Shown here: positions 23,103-34,394 of the stretch, in pieces
Position numbering within the stretch: position 1 is the stretch's first letter
Layout: every line of letters starts with the position of its first letter
DNA from: Peromyscus leucopus
Lineage: Eukaryota > Chordata > Mammalia > Rodentia > Cricetidae
Direction of reading: 5' to 3'
Length of the DNA: 64,000 nucleotides
Assembly: GCF_004664715.2 (NCBI RefSeq)
Contig: NC_051069.1
Location: 9,957,501 to 10,021,500 of the forward strand
Program-made: the position numbers and the translations under genes
Notes under the pieces: model-generated
Databases searched by the model: none
Seen by the model: the letters and a program-made list of their open reading frames with translations, nothing else
Told to the model about the DNA's origin: nothing

Positions 23103-23152
23103 TGGGCTGGAGAGATGGTTCAGCCAGTAAAGGCTAGGCTCACAACCAAAAC
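23103..23152 (+). repeat. B2/B3 head fragment
   Basis: gggctggagagatggttcag then a break after 50 bases. Confidence 0.6.
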
Positions 23153-23179
23153 ATCAAGATAAGATGAAGTGAGTTCTGT

Positions 23180-23595
23180 ATTTTCATTCAAGAAATTAAA
23201 TGCAGAGTCTGCTATGTTCTAGGAACAGCAGAGCACAGAATTACACAAGACCTCACCTTCTCTGTGTCTCCCGAAAGTTTACAGTCTGATGGGAAAGACA
23301 GACCAAGTCATTATTAGTAAGTTACAGTTGTGACATGTGCCTTGAGGAAGGAAGGCAGGGAACTCTGAAGGACAGCTTGGGGCATTCAGGTCCTCTGTCT
23401 GTGATGCCCCAGGATTGGAAGGGAGTGTGCCCAGTGAAAAGACCAGGGAAACTACAATATTGAAAAGGTTGAGACTAGCTGGGGTGGGATGGGGGCACTG
23501 TGTGAATTCATAGGTGCTATAAAGGTAGGTGGTAGAAAGCCATAAAAGGATTCTTAACCAGAGGAATGACATGATCAGTTTTGAACCATCTGATC
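23180..23595 (+). repeat. Ancient L2-like repeat
   Basis: Pieces such as agagtctgctatgttctagg, gtttacagtctgatgggaaa and aatgacatgatcagttttg follow the order of the old mammalian L2-type consensus as I recall it. Confidence 0.45.
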
Positions 23596-23619
23596 ATCAG
23601 CTGAGCAAGGGGGGAAAGT

Positions 23620-23930
23620 CTGTTGCTGGAGAGCTTCTCTCCAGGCTCTACCAAGCCCCGCAGTCCCACAATCCATGTATAAAATAATCACCCAGGCGCT
23701 TATATTATTTATAAATTGTATGGCTGTGGCAGGCTTCTTGCTAACTGTTCTTTTATCTTAAATTAACCCATTTTTATAAATCTATACCTTGCCATGTGGC
23801 TGGTGGCTTACCAGAGTCTTTACATGCTGCTTGTCCTGGCGGTGGCTGCAGTGTCTCAGTGTTTTATTTATAGAGAGCAATATCCACAGCAAAAGTCTGA
23901 TGCCCTGGAGCCAGTTAGGGACCTTTCACT
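23620..23930 (+). repeat. LTR-like interspersed repeat (class uncertain)
   Basis: aaataatcacccaggcgctt, taaattaacccatttttata and tgccatgtggctggtggctt define a repeat also seen at the window end. It may be a rodent LTR; no coding part is present. Confidence 0.45.
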
Positions 23931-23946
23931 TAAAAAACAAAAAGAA

Positions 23947-24142
23947 GGGGCTGGAGAGATGGCTCAGTGGTTAAGAGCACCGACTGCTCTTCCAGAGGTC
24001 CTGAGTTCAATTCCCAGCAACCACATGATGGCTCACAACCACCTATAATGAGATCTGGTACCCTCTTCTGGCCAGCAGGAACACATGCAGGCAGAATACT
24101 GTATACATAATAAATAAATATATCTTAAAAAAAAAAAAAAGA
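23947..24142 (+). repeat. B2 SINE with A tail
   Basis: ggggctggagagatggctca through gagatctggtaccctcttct to an A14 run. Confidence 0.92.
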
Positions 24143-24146
24143 AGTT

Positions 24147-24236
24147 TGTGTGTGTGTGCGCGGAGGAGAGAGAGAGAGGAGAGAGGGGAGAGAGAGAGAG
24201 AGAGAGAAAGAGTGAGAGTGAGTGAGTGAGTAGGGT
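24147..24236 (+). repeat. (TG)n(GA)n compound tract
   Basis: GTGTGTGTGTGCGC, then GA-rich repeats and GAGT units, directly after the B2 tail. Confidence 0.88.
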
Positions 24237-24346
24237 GGAAGCCAGAGGACACCGTTGGAGTCCTTTCTTCCACCTTTGCATATGCTCCAGGGGTCAGTTT
24301 GTGCAGCATGCCCCTTAGCTCACTGAATACCACACTGGCCTGCATT
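24237..24346 (-). repeat. SINE fragment, antisense
   Basis: gaagccagaggacaccgttg and gctcactgaataccacactg; a diverged tRNA-type head. Confidence 0.4.
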
Positions 24347-24588
24347 CTTAAGCACTCTATTCCACCTTAATGCTATTTCTGAACTGGCAAATGAAATTTT
24401 AAAGAGGAGATTGTGAAGGAGCTGACTGCACTTTTAGACCTGTGGTGTTTGAGGTGACAGTGCTCAGAAAGAGCGGTATACACCTGACACCTCACTGGAC
24501 CTTCACTCACATTGCTAGTTCCTCTGGTCTCCTCAGGTGTTCCTGACAGCTCTCCTGTTAAGTCTTCTTCATATCTTAACCCTGCGTC

Positions 24589-24735
24589 TTGCTGGGTAGT
24601 GATAGCACACGCTTTTAATCCCAGCACTTGGAAGGCAGAGGCAGCTATCTCTTGAGTTCCAGACCAGCCTGATCTTGCAGGCCAGCCAGGGCTAGACAGT
24701 GAAACCTTGTCTCAAAAACAAAAACAAACAAAACA
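24589..24735 (+). repeat. B1 SINE
   Basis: ttttaatcccagcacttgga, agttccagaccagcctgatc and an AAAAACA tail. Confidence 0.8.
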
Positions 24736-24998
24736 CAACCACTCTGCTGCCTCTTTGTCCTATTTCTCTCAACAAAGGCGGTCTGCATTGCTCTGTGTAC
24801 CTCCTCTGTGCCGCTCACATAGTCTGAGCCTCAAGTTCCCCTGAATGTGCTCAGGCAGTGACTGAAGTGGTGCTCTCACTGCTCTGTCCAACCTCTTGGA
24901 TGCTTTCCTGCATTGGATACCAACCTCTTCTCCTTGAAATTGTCCCCTCCCTCTTCTGACCTCAACCCCTTCCTTCAGGGGACTGAGAAACATCCTAA

Positions 24999-25092
24999 TG
25001 CTGGGCATAGTGGCCCTTAATCTCAGCATGGGGAGGGAGAGGGAGACTGGAAGTTAAGAGGCCAGCCAGGACTATGTAGTGAGATCCTGGGG
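24999..25092 (+). repeat. B1 fragment
   Basis: tgctgggcatagtggccctt and gaggccagccaggactatgt. Confidence 0.6.
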
Positions 25093-25700
25093 GTGTGGGT
25101 GGGAGTATATTGTAAATGTTCCCTGGAATTCCATGCTTGTTCTGCTTTTCACGTCCATTGTTACTGCTTAAACTAGTCCTAACTCCCAAATACAAATCTT
25201 CATTCAATTCTCTTCTCCAATTTGAGATTGCATAAGCTGACTGCCTTCTCCTAAACATTGCTCTACTTCATCAGAAGCAAGAATTTGAAGTTTATCCAGC
25301 TTTGTCAACTGCCAACTAACTCTTTCTCAAATCTGTCTTCTGCCATTGCCCTCGTTCAAACCCTTACATCTTGTCTTTATCTTTAGAAGCTTTGTCCTAA
25401 ATGATGTATTCCGCCCTTTCTTGGCTTTTCTTGTCTCTTCCCTGGTAGCTGCCTATATTATTGACACACATCTGATCTTAGCATTCTCTTTGATCCCCTG
25501 AACTCCTGACACCAGTGGAATGAAATCTCCAGCTTCATTTGTGTGACACACAACACGGATGTGATGTTCTTAGTACGTCCCCAGATCTCTCTTTTACTCT
25601 TCCCATACTTTACTTCGTAAAGACCCATCATATACTCTCCATCTCTTCCTCCACCGAGTGTTCTCTATGCTTCCAGCTGCTTCTACTGCCTCACTCCAAT
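25093..25700. other. Intronic sequence without clear features
   Basis: Pyrimidine-rich, unique-looking intron 7 sequence; the style hints at very old repeat but no family is clear. Confidence 0.4.
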
Positions 25701-25870
25701 GGTCCTTTGTTTCCCAGCACCTCCAGAGTCTCTTGGCTCCTATCATCTGGAGAGGACCCCACTGAGCATCTTCTCCTGCTGGCTCTCATATCGTTCTTCT
25801 TGGAGTTCTTAGTGCCCCACACAGTCCCTTGACACATAGTAAACTGACATTTTGTTGAGTTATTCTTGTT
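25700..25870 (+). repeat. Possible L2 3' end
   Basis: cccttgacacatagtaaactgacattttgttgagttatt is close to the L2 3' terminus. The left border is uncertain. Confidence 0.35.
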
Positions 25871-26267
25871 TGTGGTCTTGCTGCCACAGCTTCCCACATG
25901 CATGTACTTCTGTACTCAGTGATCAGTGTTAACTGATGAAAAGAACTAGAGTGAAATCAGGCTTCAAAGCCTTTTGTTTCCTCTGTTGAGCTTAGTGTGT
26001 TCAGTTGTTTTCACCCTTAAAATTCTAAAATATTGAATTAAAATAGTCTGATATTAAATGAGGGAGAGAAATCTTAGAACCCAGAACAGCACCATCTAGT
26101 AGGGCGGTCTGAAACAATTGTACAGTTATGTGGCTGTCACCAGCAACATGGCTACTGAACACTTACAATGTGACAACCAAGATGCTGAACTTTAAATTAA
26201 ACTATATTTCAATTTATTTAATACATTACAGGCTCATGTTGCTAACACTAGGAGCTCATAAGAATTC

Positions 26268-26422
26268 AACTGGGCATTGGTGGTACACACCTTTAAGCTC
26301 AGTACTTTGGAGGCAGAGGCAGGCAGATCTCTTGAGTTCGAAGCCAGCCTGGTCTACAGAGTGAGCTCCAGAATAGCCAAGGCTACACAGTGAAACTCTA
26401 TCTCTAAAAACAAAACAAACAT
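26268..26422 (+). repeat. B1 SINE
   Basis: actgggcattggtggtacac, gttcgaagccagcctggtct and gtgaaactctatctctaaaa. Confidence 0.85.
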
Positions 26423-26599
26423 GGATTCAATAGCAAGATGACATTTATACCTGACTAGTTCTAACTTTAGTCATAAAGTACTCTTACCCCTGCAGCTCAT
26501 AGTAACACAAGAAAACCACCTCTAGAGAACCTCCTACAGATCACAGGGCATTAGTTATTAGCAGGGTGCAAAGGTTTGCTTTTTCTGCCTCCGAGGTGT

Positions 26600-26855
26600 C
26601 CAACTGTTCCAGCAATGTTGCTTTAAAGGGATATTTTCCCCTCATTTCATTTCTTTGGCTTTTTGTCAAAAACTGATTGACCATAGGTATGTGAATCTAT
26701 TTCTGGACTCTTCCATTGGCCACATTCTCAGTTACTGTGGCCTCTTAGCAAGCCTTGAAATCAAGAGTCTCCCCCCTTTTTCTTTTTCTGATATTTTGAT
26801 TATTATAAGTCCCTTATTTAAAATGGTATTCCAGGAAGTTGACTGAGCTTTGGAA
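26600..26855 (-). mobile_element. L1 fragment, ORF2 3' region
   Basis: The minus strand resembles the C-terminal part of L1 ORF2 (the stretch around 'agaaatagattcacatacctatgg' and 'tttttgacaaaaagcc' in shorter pieces). It is truncated at its left end and lies head to head with the fragment at 26,890-27,330. Confidence 0.65.
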
Positions 26856-26889
26856 AGTTAATCTATAATTCACTTTTTAATTACTACCT

Positions 26890-27330
26890 CTCTAGATGCA
26901 AAAGAGACAGTTGGCTAAATTTAACATCTATTCCTGATAAAACTCTCAGCAAAATATTAATGAAACAAGATGGAAACTGCCTCAATGTTACAAACATTTA
27001 CAAAAAAACTCGAGTTAATATCCTAGTTAATGGTAAAAACTTGAATCTTCTAAGACTATGAATAAAGTTGTTGAGTGTTGGTGTCTACTGGTTGCTCTGA
27101 GGTCCTAGCCAGCACAGCAAGGAAAGGAAACATAAAGATTAGGGGGTCAGAAATAATTATTATCTTTATTTGCAGATTATTTACACAGAAAAAAAAGACC
27201 CAAAAAATCTCTAAAGAAGCTGCTAGAATAAATACATGAGTTGGAGAATTCATGATCAATACATGTAACTGAATTGTATTTATTATTAATGCATAATTGG
27301 AAAATGTTGAAATTCAGACAGTTATACATC
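26890..27330 (+). mobile_element. L1 fragment, reverse-transcriptase region, inverted relative to neighbour
   Basis: The plus strand resembles the L1 ORF2 reverse-transcriptase region: gaggtcctagccagcac, then tctttatttgcagattat coding SLFADY at the YADD-type site, followed by decayed sequence with stops. With the fragment to its left it fits one minus-strand L1 whose 5' part was inverted on insertion. Confidence 0.65.
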
Positions 27331-27537
27331 CTTTGAGACATGTGGCATAAAAGATGTGCAAGGTGTAGATGCTGGAAACTATGAGAAACCCAGCTGGAGA
27401 CTTGAGTTAGACGGAGAGAGAGAGACTGTGTTAGAGCAGAAGACAGCATGACTGCATGCCAGTTTCCTAGTTCATCATCAAGAGATCCAGTCCAGTCAAG
27501 AACCTAGTCAGATCTTTGAAAGTATCTTCAACAGGAC

Positions 27538-27620
27538 AGGGCTGGGCATCCAGCTCCACCGGAGAGCACTCACTTGCTTAGCAGGCACAAGACCCTGGGT
27601 TCAGTCCCTAATTGTGGGAT
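27538..27620 (+). repeat. ID-type SINE
   Basis: ggctgggcatccagctccac and gaccctgggttcagtcccta. Confidence 0.55.
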
Positions 27621-27802
27621 ATGCTTTATTACTAACACATTTACATTAAGAATATAGTCAAATTAGTAGTTTCTGCACAGTTTAAAAAGAGTCACAGACT
27701 TTTTACCCATGTTCAGAATAGCTCAGTTGGTAACAGTGTTTTCTGTTTCTCGGGAGATGAGTTCCATTTTGTCACTCCTTCTAACTACAGCCTCCTAGAA
27801 GA

Positions 27803-28078
27803 TTATTCCACTGCCTTTGTAAGACTGGTTGTGTCAGCATCTGCCGTGGTGCTTAGTAAATGAGATTTCTGTAACACATGCTGGTGCTGCACGTACTTGT
27901 TCACACGGCCCTCTTTCTGATACTGCAGTACAGCAATCAGCTAGCCATTCTCCTTCAGGAGCTGCTGGATGGTCTCCCTATTGACCATGGCCTTGCCACA
28001 CATCCTGTGGATGCAAAGATGACCAATATATTGTGGAATAGATTAGAACCCTCAATCTGGAGCAGCTGAGCTGCTCAT
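27803..28078 (-). pseudogene. Ss18l2: Ss18l2 processed pseudogene
   Basis: Read on the minus strand, this stretch matches SS18L2, the 77-residue SS18-like protein with an SSXT/SNH domain. It begins MSSSAAPD (parent MSVAFVPD), is followed by a TGA in place of the Trp codon and about 50 bases of extra sequence, then continues GKAMVNRETIQQLLKENG, a TAG stop, LIAVLQYQKEGRVNKYVQHQ, HVLQKSHLLSTTADAD and TSLTKAVE with TAA at 27,805-27,803. It has no introns, has two in-frame stops and an insertion, and lies antisense in Pias1 intron 7. No clear A tail or target-site duplication remains, so it is old. The parent gene is not in the window. Confidence 0.88.
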
Positions 28079-28261
28079 AGCTGACGCAGAGCCTACATTA
28101 CCTCACTTTTTACAAAATGTATTTTAAGACTAGGATTGGGTCTGGTCTAGCAAAGGTGATTTCTGCCTGTTTGCTGCTTGTAATAGAGATCTGCAAGTAT
28201 GACTTCAGAAAATCTATCTCCGAGAGAAGGAACATGCAAATCATTTTAAGTAACAACTACT

Positions 28262-28400
28262 AGCATTTATTAAATATAATATTAGGTATTTTAAGACATT
28301 TTTCCTTGTGTTAAACTCATTTAATCCAGTGCTGTGAGATAACTGTTATTCTCATTTACTAGATTATGGGAAAAGTTACTAAAGTGACTTGACATGTCAA
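28262..28400 (+). repeat. MIR remnant
   Basis: agcatttattaaatataata, aactcatttaatccagtgct and gataactgttattctcattt follow the MIR core in order. Confidence 0.55.
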
Positions 28401-29095
28401 AATTCTGACTTACTGGCCCAATGTCGTATATCCTGTGGGACCTCCTCTGTTTGTTACCTTTCTAAGTACTGACCACTGAGTTTTGATTTGAAGGCTGTTG
28501 CTGCATTCAAGTGCAAGTTTACACAAAGCTCAGACAGTCACTATTACCATTAAAGTATAGGAGGGTGCAGCTGGACCGATTGGTAAAGGCATGCAGAATA
28601 GACAATCTTACTCGGGGTCCTCTAGAGCACGTGAGAAGCAGGAGGATTAAAAAAAAGAAAGACTGGTGAGAAGAACTAATAGAGGACTTGGCTTGCATGT
28701 TTGTAGAGGCTGAGAGGTCCCAGTGTGCCATCTGCAAACTAGAGAAGCAGGGAAGGAAGCCCGGCTGAGCTGAGGTCCAGAGTTATCAATGAGATAACCC
28801 CCAGCTAGGGCTGATGGTGGCTGGATAGCTCTGGGGTGCTAGTGTGAACACTAAAATCCGAAGGCTAATTCCAGTGTTCTTCTGTTCTGTCCTGCCCACT
28901 TCCTAGCTCCCTTCACAGTTAATTGGAGAGTCCCACTGACACTGAGGGCAGCTCTTACCGTACCTAGTTCATGGACTCCCATGCCAGTCTCTTCTGGCTC
29001 CTTTGGGAACACATTTGAATTCTATTTTCATGTTTATTTTCTGTGGCCGATATTTGTTGTCCCTGGGGATTAGAGAGTTAGAATTTGTTACTGTT
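28401..29095. other. Intronic sequence without recognised features
   Basis: About 700 bases of intron 7 after the MIR remnant with nothing I can name. Confidence 0.45.
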
Positions 29096-29098
29096 AAT

Positions 29099-29224
29099 TG
29101 GAATTTTTGTTTTGTAACAGAGTCTCATACTGTAGCCCAGGCTATCCTGGAATTCACTGTGTAGACCAGGCTGGCCTGGAACTCACAGCAATCCTTCTGG
29201 GATTACAAAGTCACTTTGCCCTAC
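29099..29224 (-). repeat. B1 SINE, antisense
   Basis: acagagtctcatactgtagc and gtagaccaggctggcctgga; its right end is shortened. Confidence 0.75.
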
Positions 29225-29253
29225 TAATTAAGTTAGTATTCTTTCAAATTATT

Positions 29254-29410
29254 ATTATTATTTTTTTTTTTGAGACAGGGTTTCTCTGTGTAGCTTTGTG
29301 CCTTTCCTGGGACTCACTTGGTAGCCCAGGCTGGCCTCGAACTCACAGAGATCCGCCTGTCTCTGCCTCCCGAGTGCTGGGATTAAAGGCGTGCGCCACC
29401 ACCGCCCGGC
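29254..29410 (-). repeat. Young B1 SINE with TSD, antisense
   Basis: Near-consensus with tgcctttcctgggactcact and gtgcgccaccaccgcccggc. TCAAATTATT flanks it at 29,244-29,253 and 29,411-29,420. Confidence 0.93.
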
Positions 29411-30121
29411 TCAAATTATTTTATAAGAAAGAATTAGCTAAGGTTGGGTGAATAGTGACAAACACATACATTCCTAATTTATATTTGGTATTAGTTAGTA
29501 TGGTGTCTTGATGGCCCTATTTTTCAAACTGAAATCCAGAGGTTTTGTGACTTAAGGGATATGAAAGTCGGACTTCGAAAACTTTGGATTTGTAGTCTAC
29601 AAATTACCTTCTTAGTATGGCATCAGAATCTCTGTTGAGCTTTTTAAACCATTGATTCATATCCTTCTTCCCTAGTCTAATGTAGTGGTCGGTTAATAAA
29701 TTAGAATGTTCCAGGTGTAATTCAGATGTACTTCTATGTGGAGATTCCTAATGTAAGAAAATACTTTAGTAGACTGTCCAAAACTTGGGCATTCTTAAAA
29801 TTCCAAACTGTGTGTGTGTGATCATGTGCTTCATCAAGGCTGGCTTCTTAGTTCTGTTAGTGGCAGTCAGTACCCAGACATTTGCTTGTCAGTTTGTCCT
29901 TCCTCCACTCCATTTTCTTCACTGTGTCATCAGTGTTGTCACGACTACTGCACAGAAGCCCTGAAATTGTGGTTGGTTGTGCTCACAACCACTCCACCAC
30001 AGGCCCCTATTTCTAAGACTTTCAGAATATATTCTCTGGTCATTTCCTGACTCGCTGTTTTCTGTTGTTGGCTGCTGTCTTCGGAGGTTAACTGCTGCCC
30101 AGGGTTCACACTTGGAATCTC

Positions 30122-30475
30122 AGTGTTGTGTTGCTGTGAAGAGACACCATGACCATGTCAGTGCTTACAAAAGGAAGCATTTAATTAGGGCTTGCTGACA
30201 GCTTCAAAGGCATATCCATTATCGTCATGGCAGGGAGCATGAAGGCAGGCAGGCAGGCACAGGGAGCAGTAGGGAGAACTACATCCTGACCCGCAGGCCA
30301 AGAGAGAATGGGCTTGGCTTGGGCTTTTGAAACCTCAAAGCCCACCCCATTGACACACTTCCCTCAACAAGACCACGCCTCCTGATCCTTTTCAAATAGT
30401 GCCACTCCCTGGTGACTAAGCATTCAACTGTATGAACCTGTGGGGGCTGTTCTCACTCAAACCCCCACACGTGGG
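30122..30475 (+). repeat. Rodent interspersed repeat (class uncertain)
   Basis: gaagagacaccatgaccatg, cattatcgtcatggcaggga, aacctcaaagcccacccca and the end ctcactcaaacccccacac mark an abundant rodent repeat distinct from the 9,268 type. Confidence 0.6.
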
Positions 30476-30644
30476 ACAGATAGAGAATCTTTTCTAGTAA
30501 ACTGGAGAACAGTAAAAGAAGAGCCATGAAAAGTACAATTATTGCTGGCTCCTTTTTAAAAGTTGTAAGAAGTTTGAACTGAAAAGACTTAAGTTATCTG
30601 GTGTACCTTCCAGATTTACTGACAGTAACATTTAGCTGAAAGAG

Positions 30645-30705
30645 GCAGATTGACTTGCTAAAGATTCACAGTGAGTTAATGGGTCGACGGCAGGATTCAG
30701 CTTTG
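30645..30705 (+). repeat. MIR 3' remnant
   Basis: gacttgctaaagattcacag, tgagttaatgggtcgacgg and caggattcag follow the MIR 3' half. Confidence 0.5.
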
Positions 30706-30767
30706 TGGTAAAGAAAATAGTTGGACCTTTTCTTTTCATAACATGTTTATCATTGATCTTTATTACT

Positions 30768-30930
30768 CCCCCCCCCTTTTTGTTGTTTTTTGAGACAGGG
30801 TTTCTCTGTGCAGCTTTAGAGCCTGTTATGGGACTCACTCTGCAGACCAGGCTAGCCTGGAACTCACAGAGATTCACCTGCCTCTGCCTCCCAAGTGCTG
30901 GGATTAAAGACATGAGCCACCACCGCCCGA
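30768..30930 (-). repeat. B1 SINE with TSD, antisense
   Basis: gagacagggtttctctgtgc to ccaccaccgcccga. CTTTATTACT is present at 30,758-30,767 and 30,931-30,940. Confidence 0.92.
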
Positions 30931-31312
30931 CTTTATTACTTTCCTTTAAGAGAATACAGATTAATCATAATTTTAAAGAAAATCACTGGTGTCTTAGAAT
31001 AATAACTAAAAGGGGCCAGCCATCCCTGAACATGTAAGCTGCTGTTGAGCATTTCTATGGACCATGATGCAGGGCCAGTGCTCTGCAGGAGCTTCAGCTA
31101 GGCTGCGGAGTGAGGCTCTTCTTCCCTTGCTTCCTCTGAAGGATATAAGCTGTGTGACTGCTCTTAGCGTTCCTTCGGTTGATTAGAAGAGAATTGAGTA
31201 GATTATTTTTGACTTATTTAGCTTTTAGATTTTAAGCTCCTTTTTAAATATGTTATATTGGTAATATCTTTAATAAACTTATTCTGTTTGTTTTCTCTTC
31301 AATGCATTTCAG

Positions 31313-31386
31313 TTAAAGAGAAATTAACTGCAGATCCAGACAGTGAAATAGCTACCACCAGCCTGCGGGTTTCCCTGCTGTGTCCA
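31313..31386 (+). CDS. Pias1: Pias1 exon 8 (linker before SP-RING)
   Basis: This 74-nt exon encodes about residues 312-336, IKEKLTADPDSEIATTSL then RVSLLCP. The acceptor is aatgcatttcag and the donor gtaagt. The first two bases finish the Ile codon begun in exon 7, and the exon ends on a codon boundary directly before the SP-RING exon. The sequence RVSLLCPLGKMR across the junction is the conserved entry to the SP-RING in PIAS proteins. Confidence 0.97.
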
Positions 31387-31657
31387 GTAAGTGTTTGCTA
31401 ATGCTTGTCTTTAGGGTAGTATATACACTTCTTCTTTCTACTGAACATGAGAAATTCTGCTTACTTCAAGAATCTACCCACTCTACACTTTATCAAAATG
31501 GAGAGACACTGAGGCGTAGGACTGTGAGCTGAATAATTCTGAAGTGTGCTTCTCTAATGGTGTAGATCATCTAAGTACTGCCTTCAGTAAATAACTGCAC
31601 AGCTGTTTTTCAGGTTCCAGTTAAAAGAGCGGAGTAAGGAGTGCTGTAGACTGTTTA

Positions 31658-31658
31658 T

Positions 31659-31698
<40 letters not shown>
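31658..31698 (+). repeat. (CA)n microsatellite
   Basis: About 20 CA units, 270 bp after exon 8. Confidence 0.93.
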
Positions 31699-31701
<3 letters not shown>

Positions 31702-31825
31702 CACCAGGCCTAGTGACCCATGCCTATAATCTCAGAACTTGGGGTGAGGTGAGGTGCTGAGTCAGATGGATTACCATGAGTTCAAGGCCAGCTGAACTAC
31801 CCCCGGTCTCAATTTTTAAAAAAAG
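31699..31825 (+). repeat. B1 SINE, diverged
   Basis: gagcaccaggcctagtgacc, ttcaaggccagctgaactac and an A-rich end. Confidence 0.6.
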
Positions 31826-32540
31826 AAAGAGGAGAAAATCCTGTTGTGCCTGACTGCATTCCTTATGCCTATAGAATTAACTTAAGAGTACTTATAAACC
31901 AGAAAGGGAAGTTTAAGAAACAGTCGTTTGAATGAAACAAATATCAAGTCATAAGATTTTACCAAATTATTAAACCTATAAGCAAAAAATAATGTTGTTG
32001 AAGTTCATTTCATACCTAATTTATTGGGCCCATCAGCATTAGGGATGGCAATTGAATATTGCCTTCATATGAAAGAAGGTGAAAATTAGTAATAAATTAC
32101 TGGCATTTTGATTACCTCTTGTTCTATAATCAAATGAACTATTTAAATGTATGAAGAATGAAAGGATATATGTGTTTCCTGATTTGCCTGGATTGTTCAG
32201 AAAGGCGCTATCATAGTGAAAGCTTTCAGCATTGAGATCCCACTAACTGGTAGTTCTTGTGTTCTTAAAGGAGTAAAAGGTTTCTTAGCCTTGTATTGCT
32301 TACTAAGCCTTGACTTGAATATAAAGTCATTGGTGAATGATTAGTTTTCAGTTCTGTCCTTTCCATGTTTCCTAAAGCTGGGATCCGTACTCTTTACACA
32401 CTTTCATGGCCATAGAAGAAACACAGCAGGAGCCACTAAGACCTGTTGCCATGGCTCTGTCAACTGCTCTACGGAGGGCTTTCCTTCTGAATCTTCTTTA
32501 TAGCCCATCTCCTTAAGAAAAGTTTTGTTAGTTAGGCTGT

Positions 32541-32664
32541 TTTGTTTTTCAAGACAGGATTTCTCTGTGTAGCTCTGGCTGTCCTGGAACTCACTTTGTA
32601 GACCAGGACAAACTCAGAGATCTGCCTGCCTCTGCCTCCTGAGTGTGCCATCACTGCCCAGCTA
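32541..32664 (-). repeat. B1 SINE, antisense, internally shortened
   Basis: tcaagacaggatttctctgt, ggctgtcctggaactcactt and ctgcctgcctctgcctcctg; the head is cut by a deletion. Confidence 0.8.
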
Positions 32665-32746
32665 GGTTATTATTATTAAAAGTTCTTTAATAACCAGATA
32701 AATGTTATAACAGCCTAAACATAGGCTGTAAAGGAACCTAGGGTTG

Positions 32747-32928
32747 GGGGCTGGAGAGATGACTCAGTGGTTAAGAGCACTGACTGCTCTTCCAAAGGTC
32801 CTGAGTTCAATTCCCAGCAACCACATGGTGGCTCACAACCGCCTGTAATGAGATCTGGTGCCCTCTTCTGGCCTGCAGTCATACATGCTGTATACATAAT
32901 AAATAAATAAATCTTAAAAAAAAAAAAA
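32747..32928 (+). repeat. Young B2 SINE with 17-bp TSD
   Basis: gggctggagagatgactcag to a pure A tail. AAAGGAACCTAGGGTTG occurs at 32,730-32,746 and 32,929-32,945. A few bases are missing near the 3' end (cagtcatacatgctgtatac). Confidence 0.94.
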
Positions 32929-32945
32929 AAAGGAACCTAGGGTTG

Positions 32946-34394
32946 TTGTTGTTTATAAATTGATAAATATACATGTGGAAATAGTTGGAGAATAAAAGGA
33001 CAATCAATTTTTTTTAAGAAGCATAAAGTTGGCTCAAGACCAGGAAGATAGAAGGTAAGACAGAGGGGAAAAAAACTTAAAAATAAACAAAATATTTTAA
33101 AATGTCATATTTCATTCTGTTTCTCCAAATCCCAACTTAACTGCTTTGTTTCTTGCTACTTCATTTCATTGTAAAACCCCAGTGGAGAGGTTATGATAAA
33201 TTTAGAAATATACAGAAGCTTCATTTCCCACTCAGATCACTAGAGGAGTCTTGTTTCTTGGCATTCCCAACCTAGAAGTGTTTACAGCTGCGCTAATATG
33301 TAGTATTTATAATGTTGAGCAGTCACACGAAATGTGTTCATATAAAGAAGCAGCCCAAGGTATACGGTGGCATTTTTATTTATGGAATGAATTTTGCATT
33401 CTATGCTTCAGGTGCTTTCCCATGTTACTAGAAATATTGATCACATTTTGCTTCTTACACTTCTTGATTTAGTAAGCCAGCTTCTAATTTTTATTCCAAG
33501 TCCCCCTGTGCTCCTCTCTCATTAGTTCCAACAGTTTTAGCAATTCATTGTAAATTAGCATCTGCTTTCAAAATTCAGATTATAAAAAAAACTACTATAA
33601 ATAATATATAATTACAATAAGTCATGACTTCCTATCTGACTAAAGGGATAACTTCCTACAGTTACTGGAACATCAAGGCCATATATTTTAGGTATGTTTT
33701 TGCTCAAAAATAAAATACAGTTGTGATAACTCATCTTTATATCACATTTATGGAATCATAAAAAGAGATTTGTTCTTTGAAATATGTAAATATGCCATCT
33801 TAGTGTGCATTTCTATTTCCCTTTTGTAATATGCAGAGCTCAGAATAAATGAGTTTCTGTTATTTGTGTGCCATTTAGCTAAAGGCAACAAAAATAATTA
33901 AAATGTCTTTGCTCTTTGAGGATTGTCAGTTCTAATTTATTAAGAACAGAAACGGAAATGTTGAGAATTCAGATATGAGCTGTGCCACGGATCTATCCAA
34001 ATGCAGATATTTTAGAGTTTATAGAAGAAAAAATAAACTAGAAATTTATTTTATGAGTATTTATTAGTATGAAAAACTTAGGAAATGTTTTTTCCTAATA
34101 TCAATCATCCTTTGTATTTATAAGAAAAAGTCCACGTTGTCATGAACATTGTAGGGTCCTGCTGGTGGACACTGGCTTAGACTTAGGTTTTTCTCGTGCA
34201 GCATCATGAGCTGTACACACCGTGAGTAAAGTCAGCCTCACTAGAAAACATCCGGGGCTTGTTTATGTGTGTCTGTGAATGACGCAAACATCCATTTGTC
34301 CCACAAAGGAAGAGAACTTTAAAATCAAAAGACTAAACTGCTCAGTGCTCACCCTTTCCGACACCAACTTGTAGCATGAATCTTAAAAGTTCTT
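32946..34394. other. Repeat-poor AT-rich intronic stretch
   Basis: About 1.45 kb of Pias1 intron 8 with no SINE or exon that I can see. The lack of SINE insertions over this length is unusual for the window. Confidence 0.6.

Noticed and set aside
27878..28069. 63-codon plus-strand open frame
   Set aside because: It is the antisense shadow of the Ss18l2 pseudogene.
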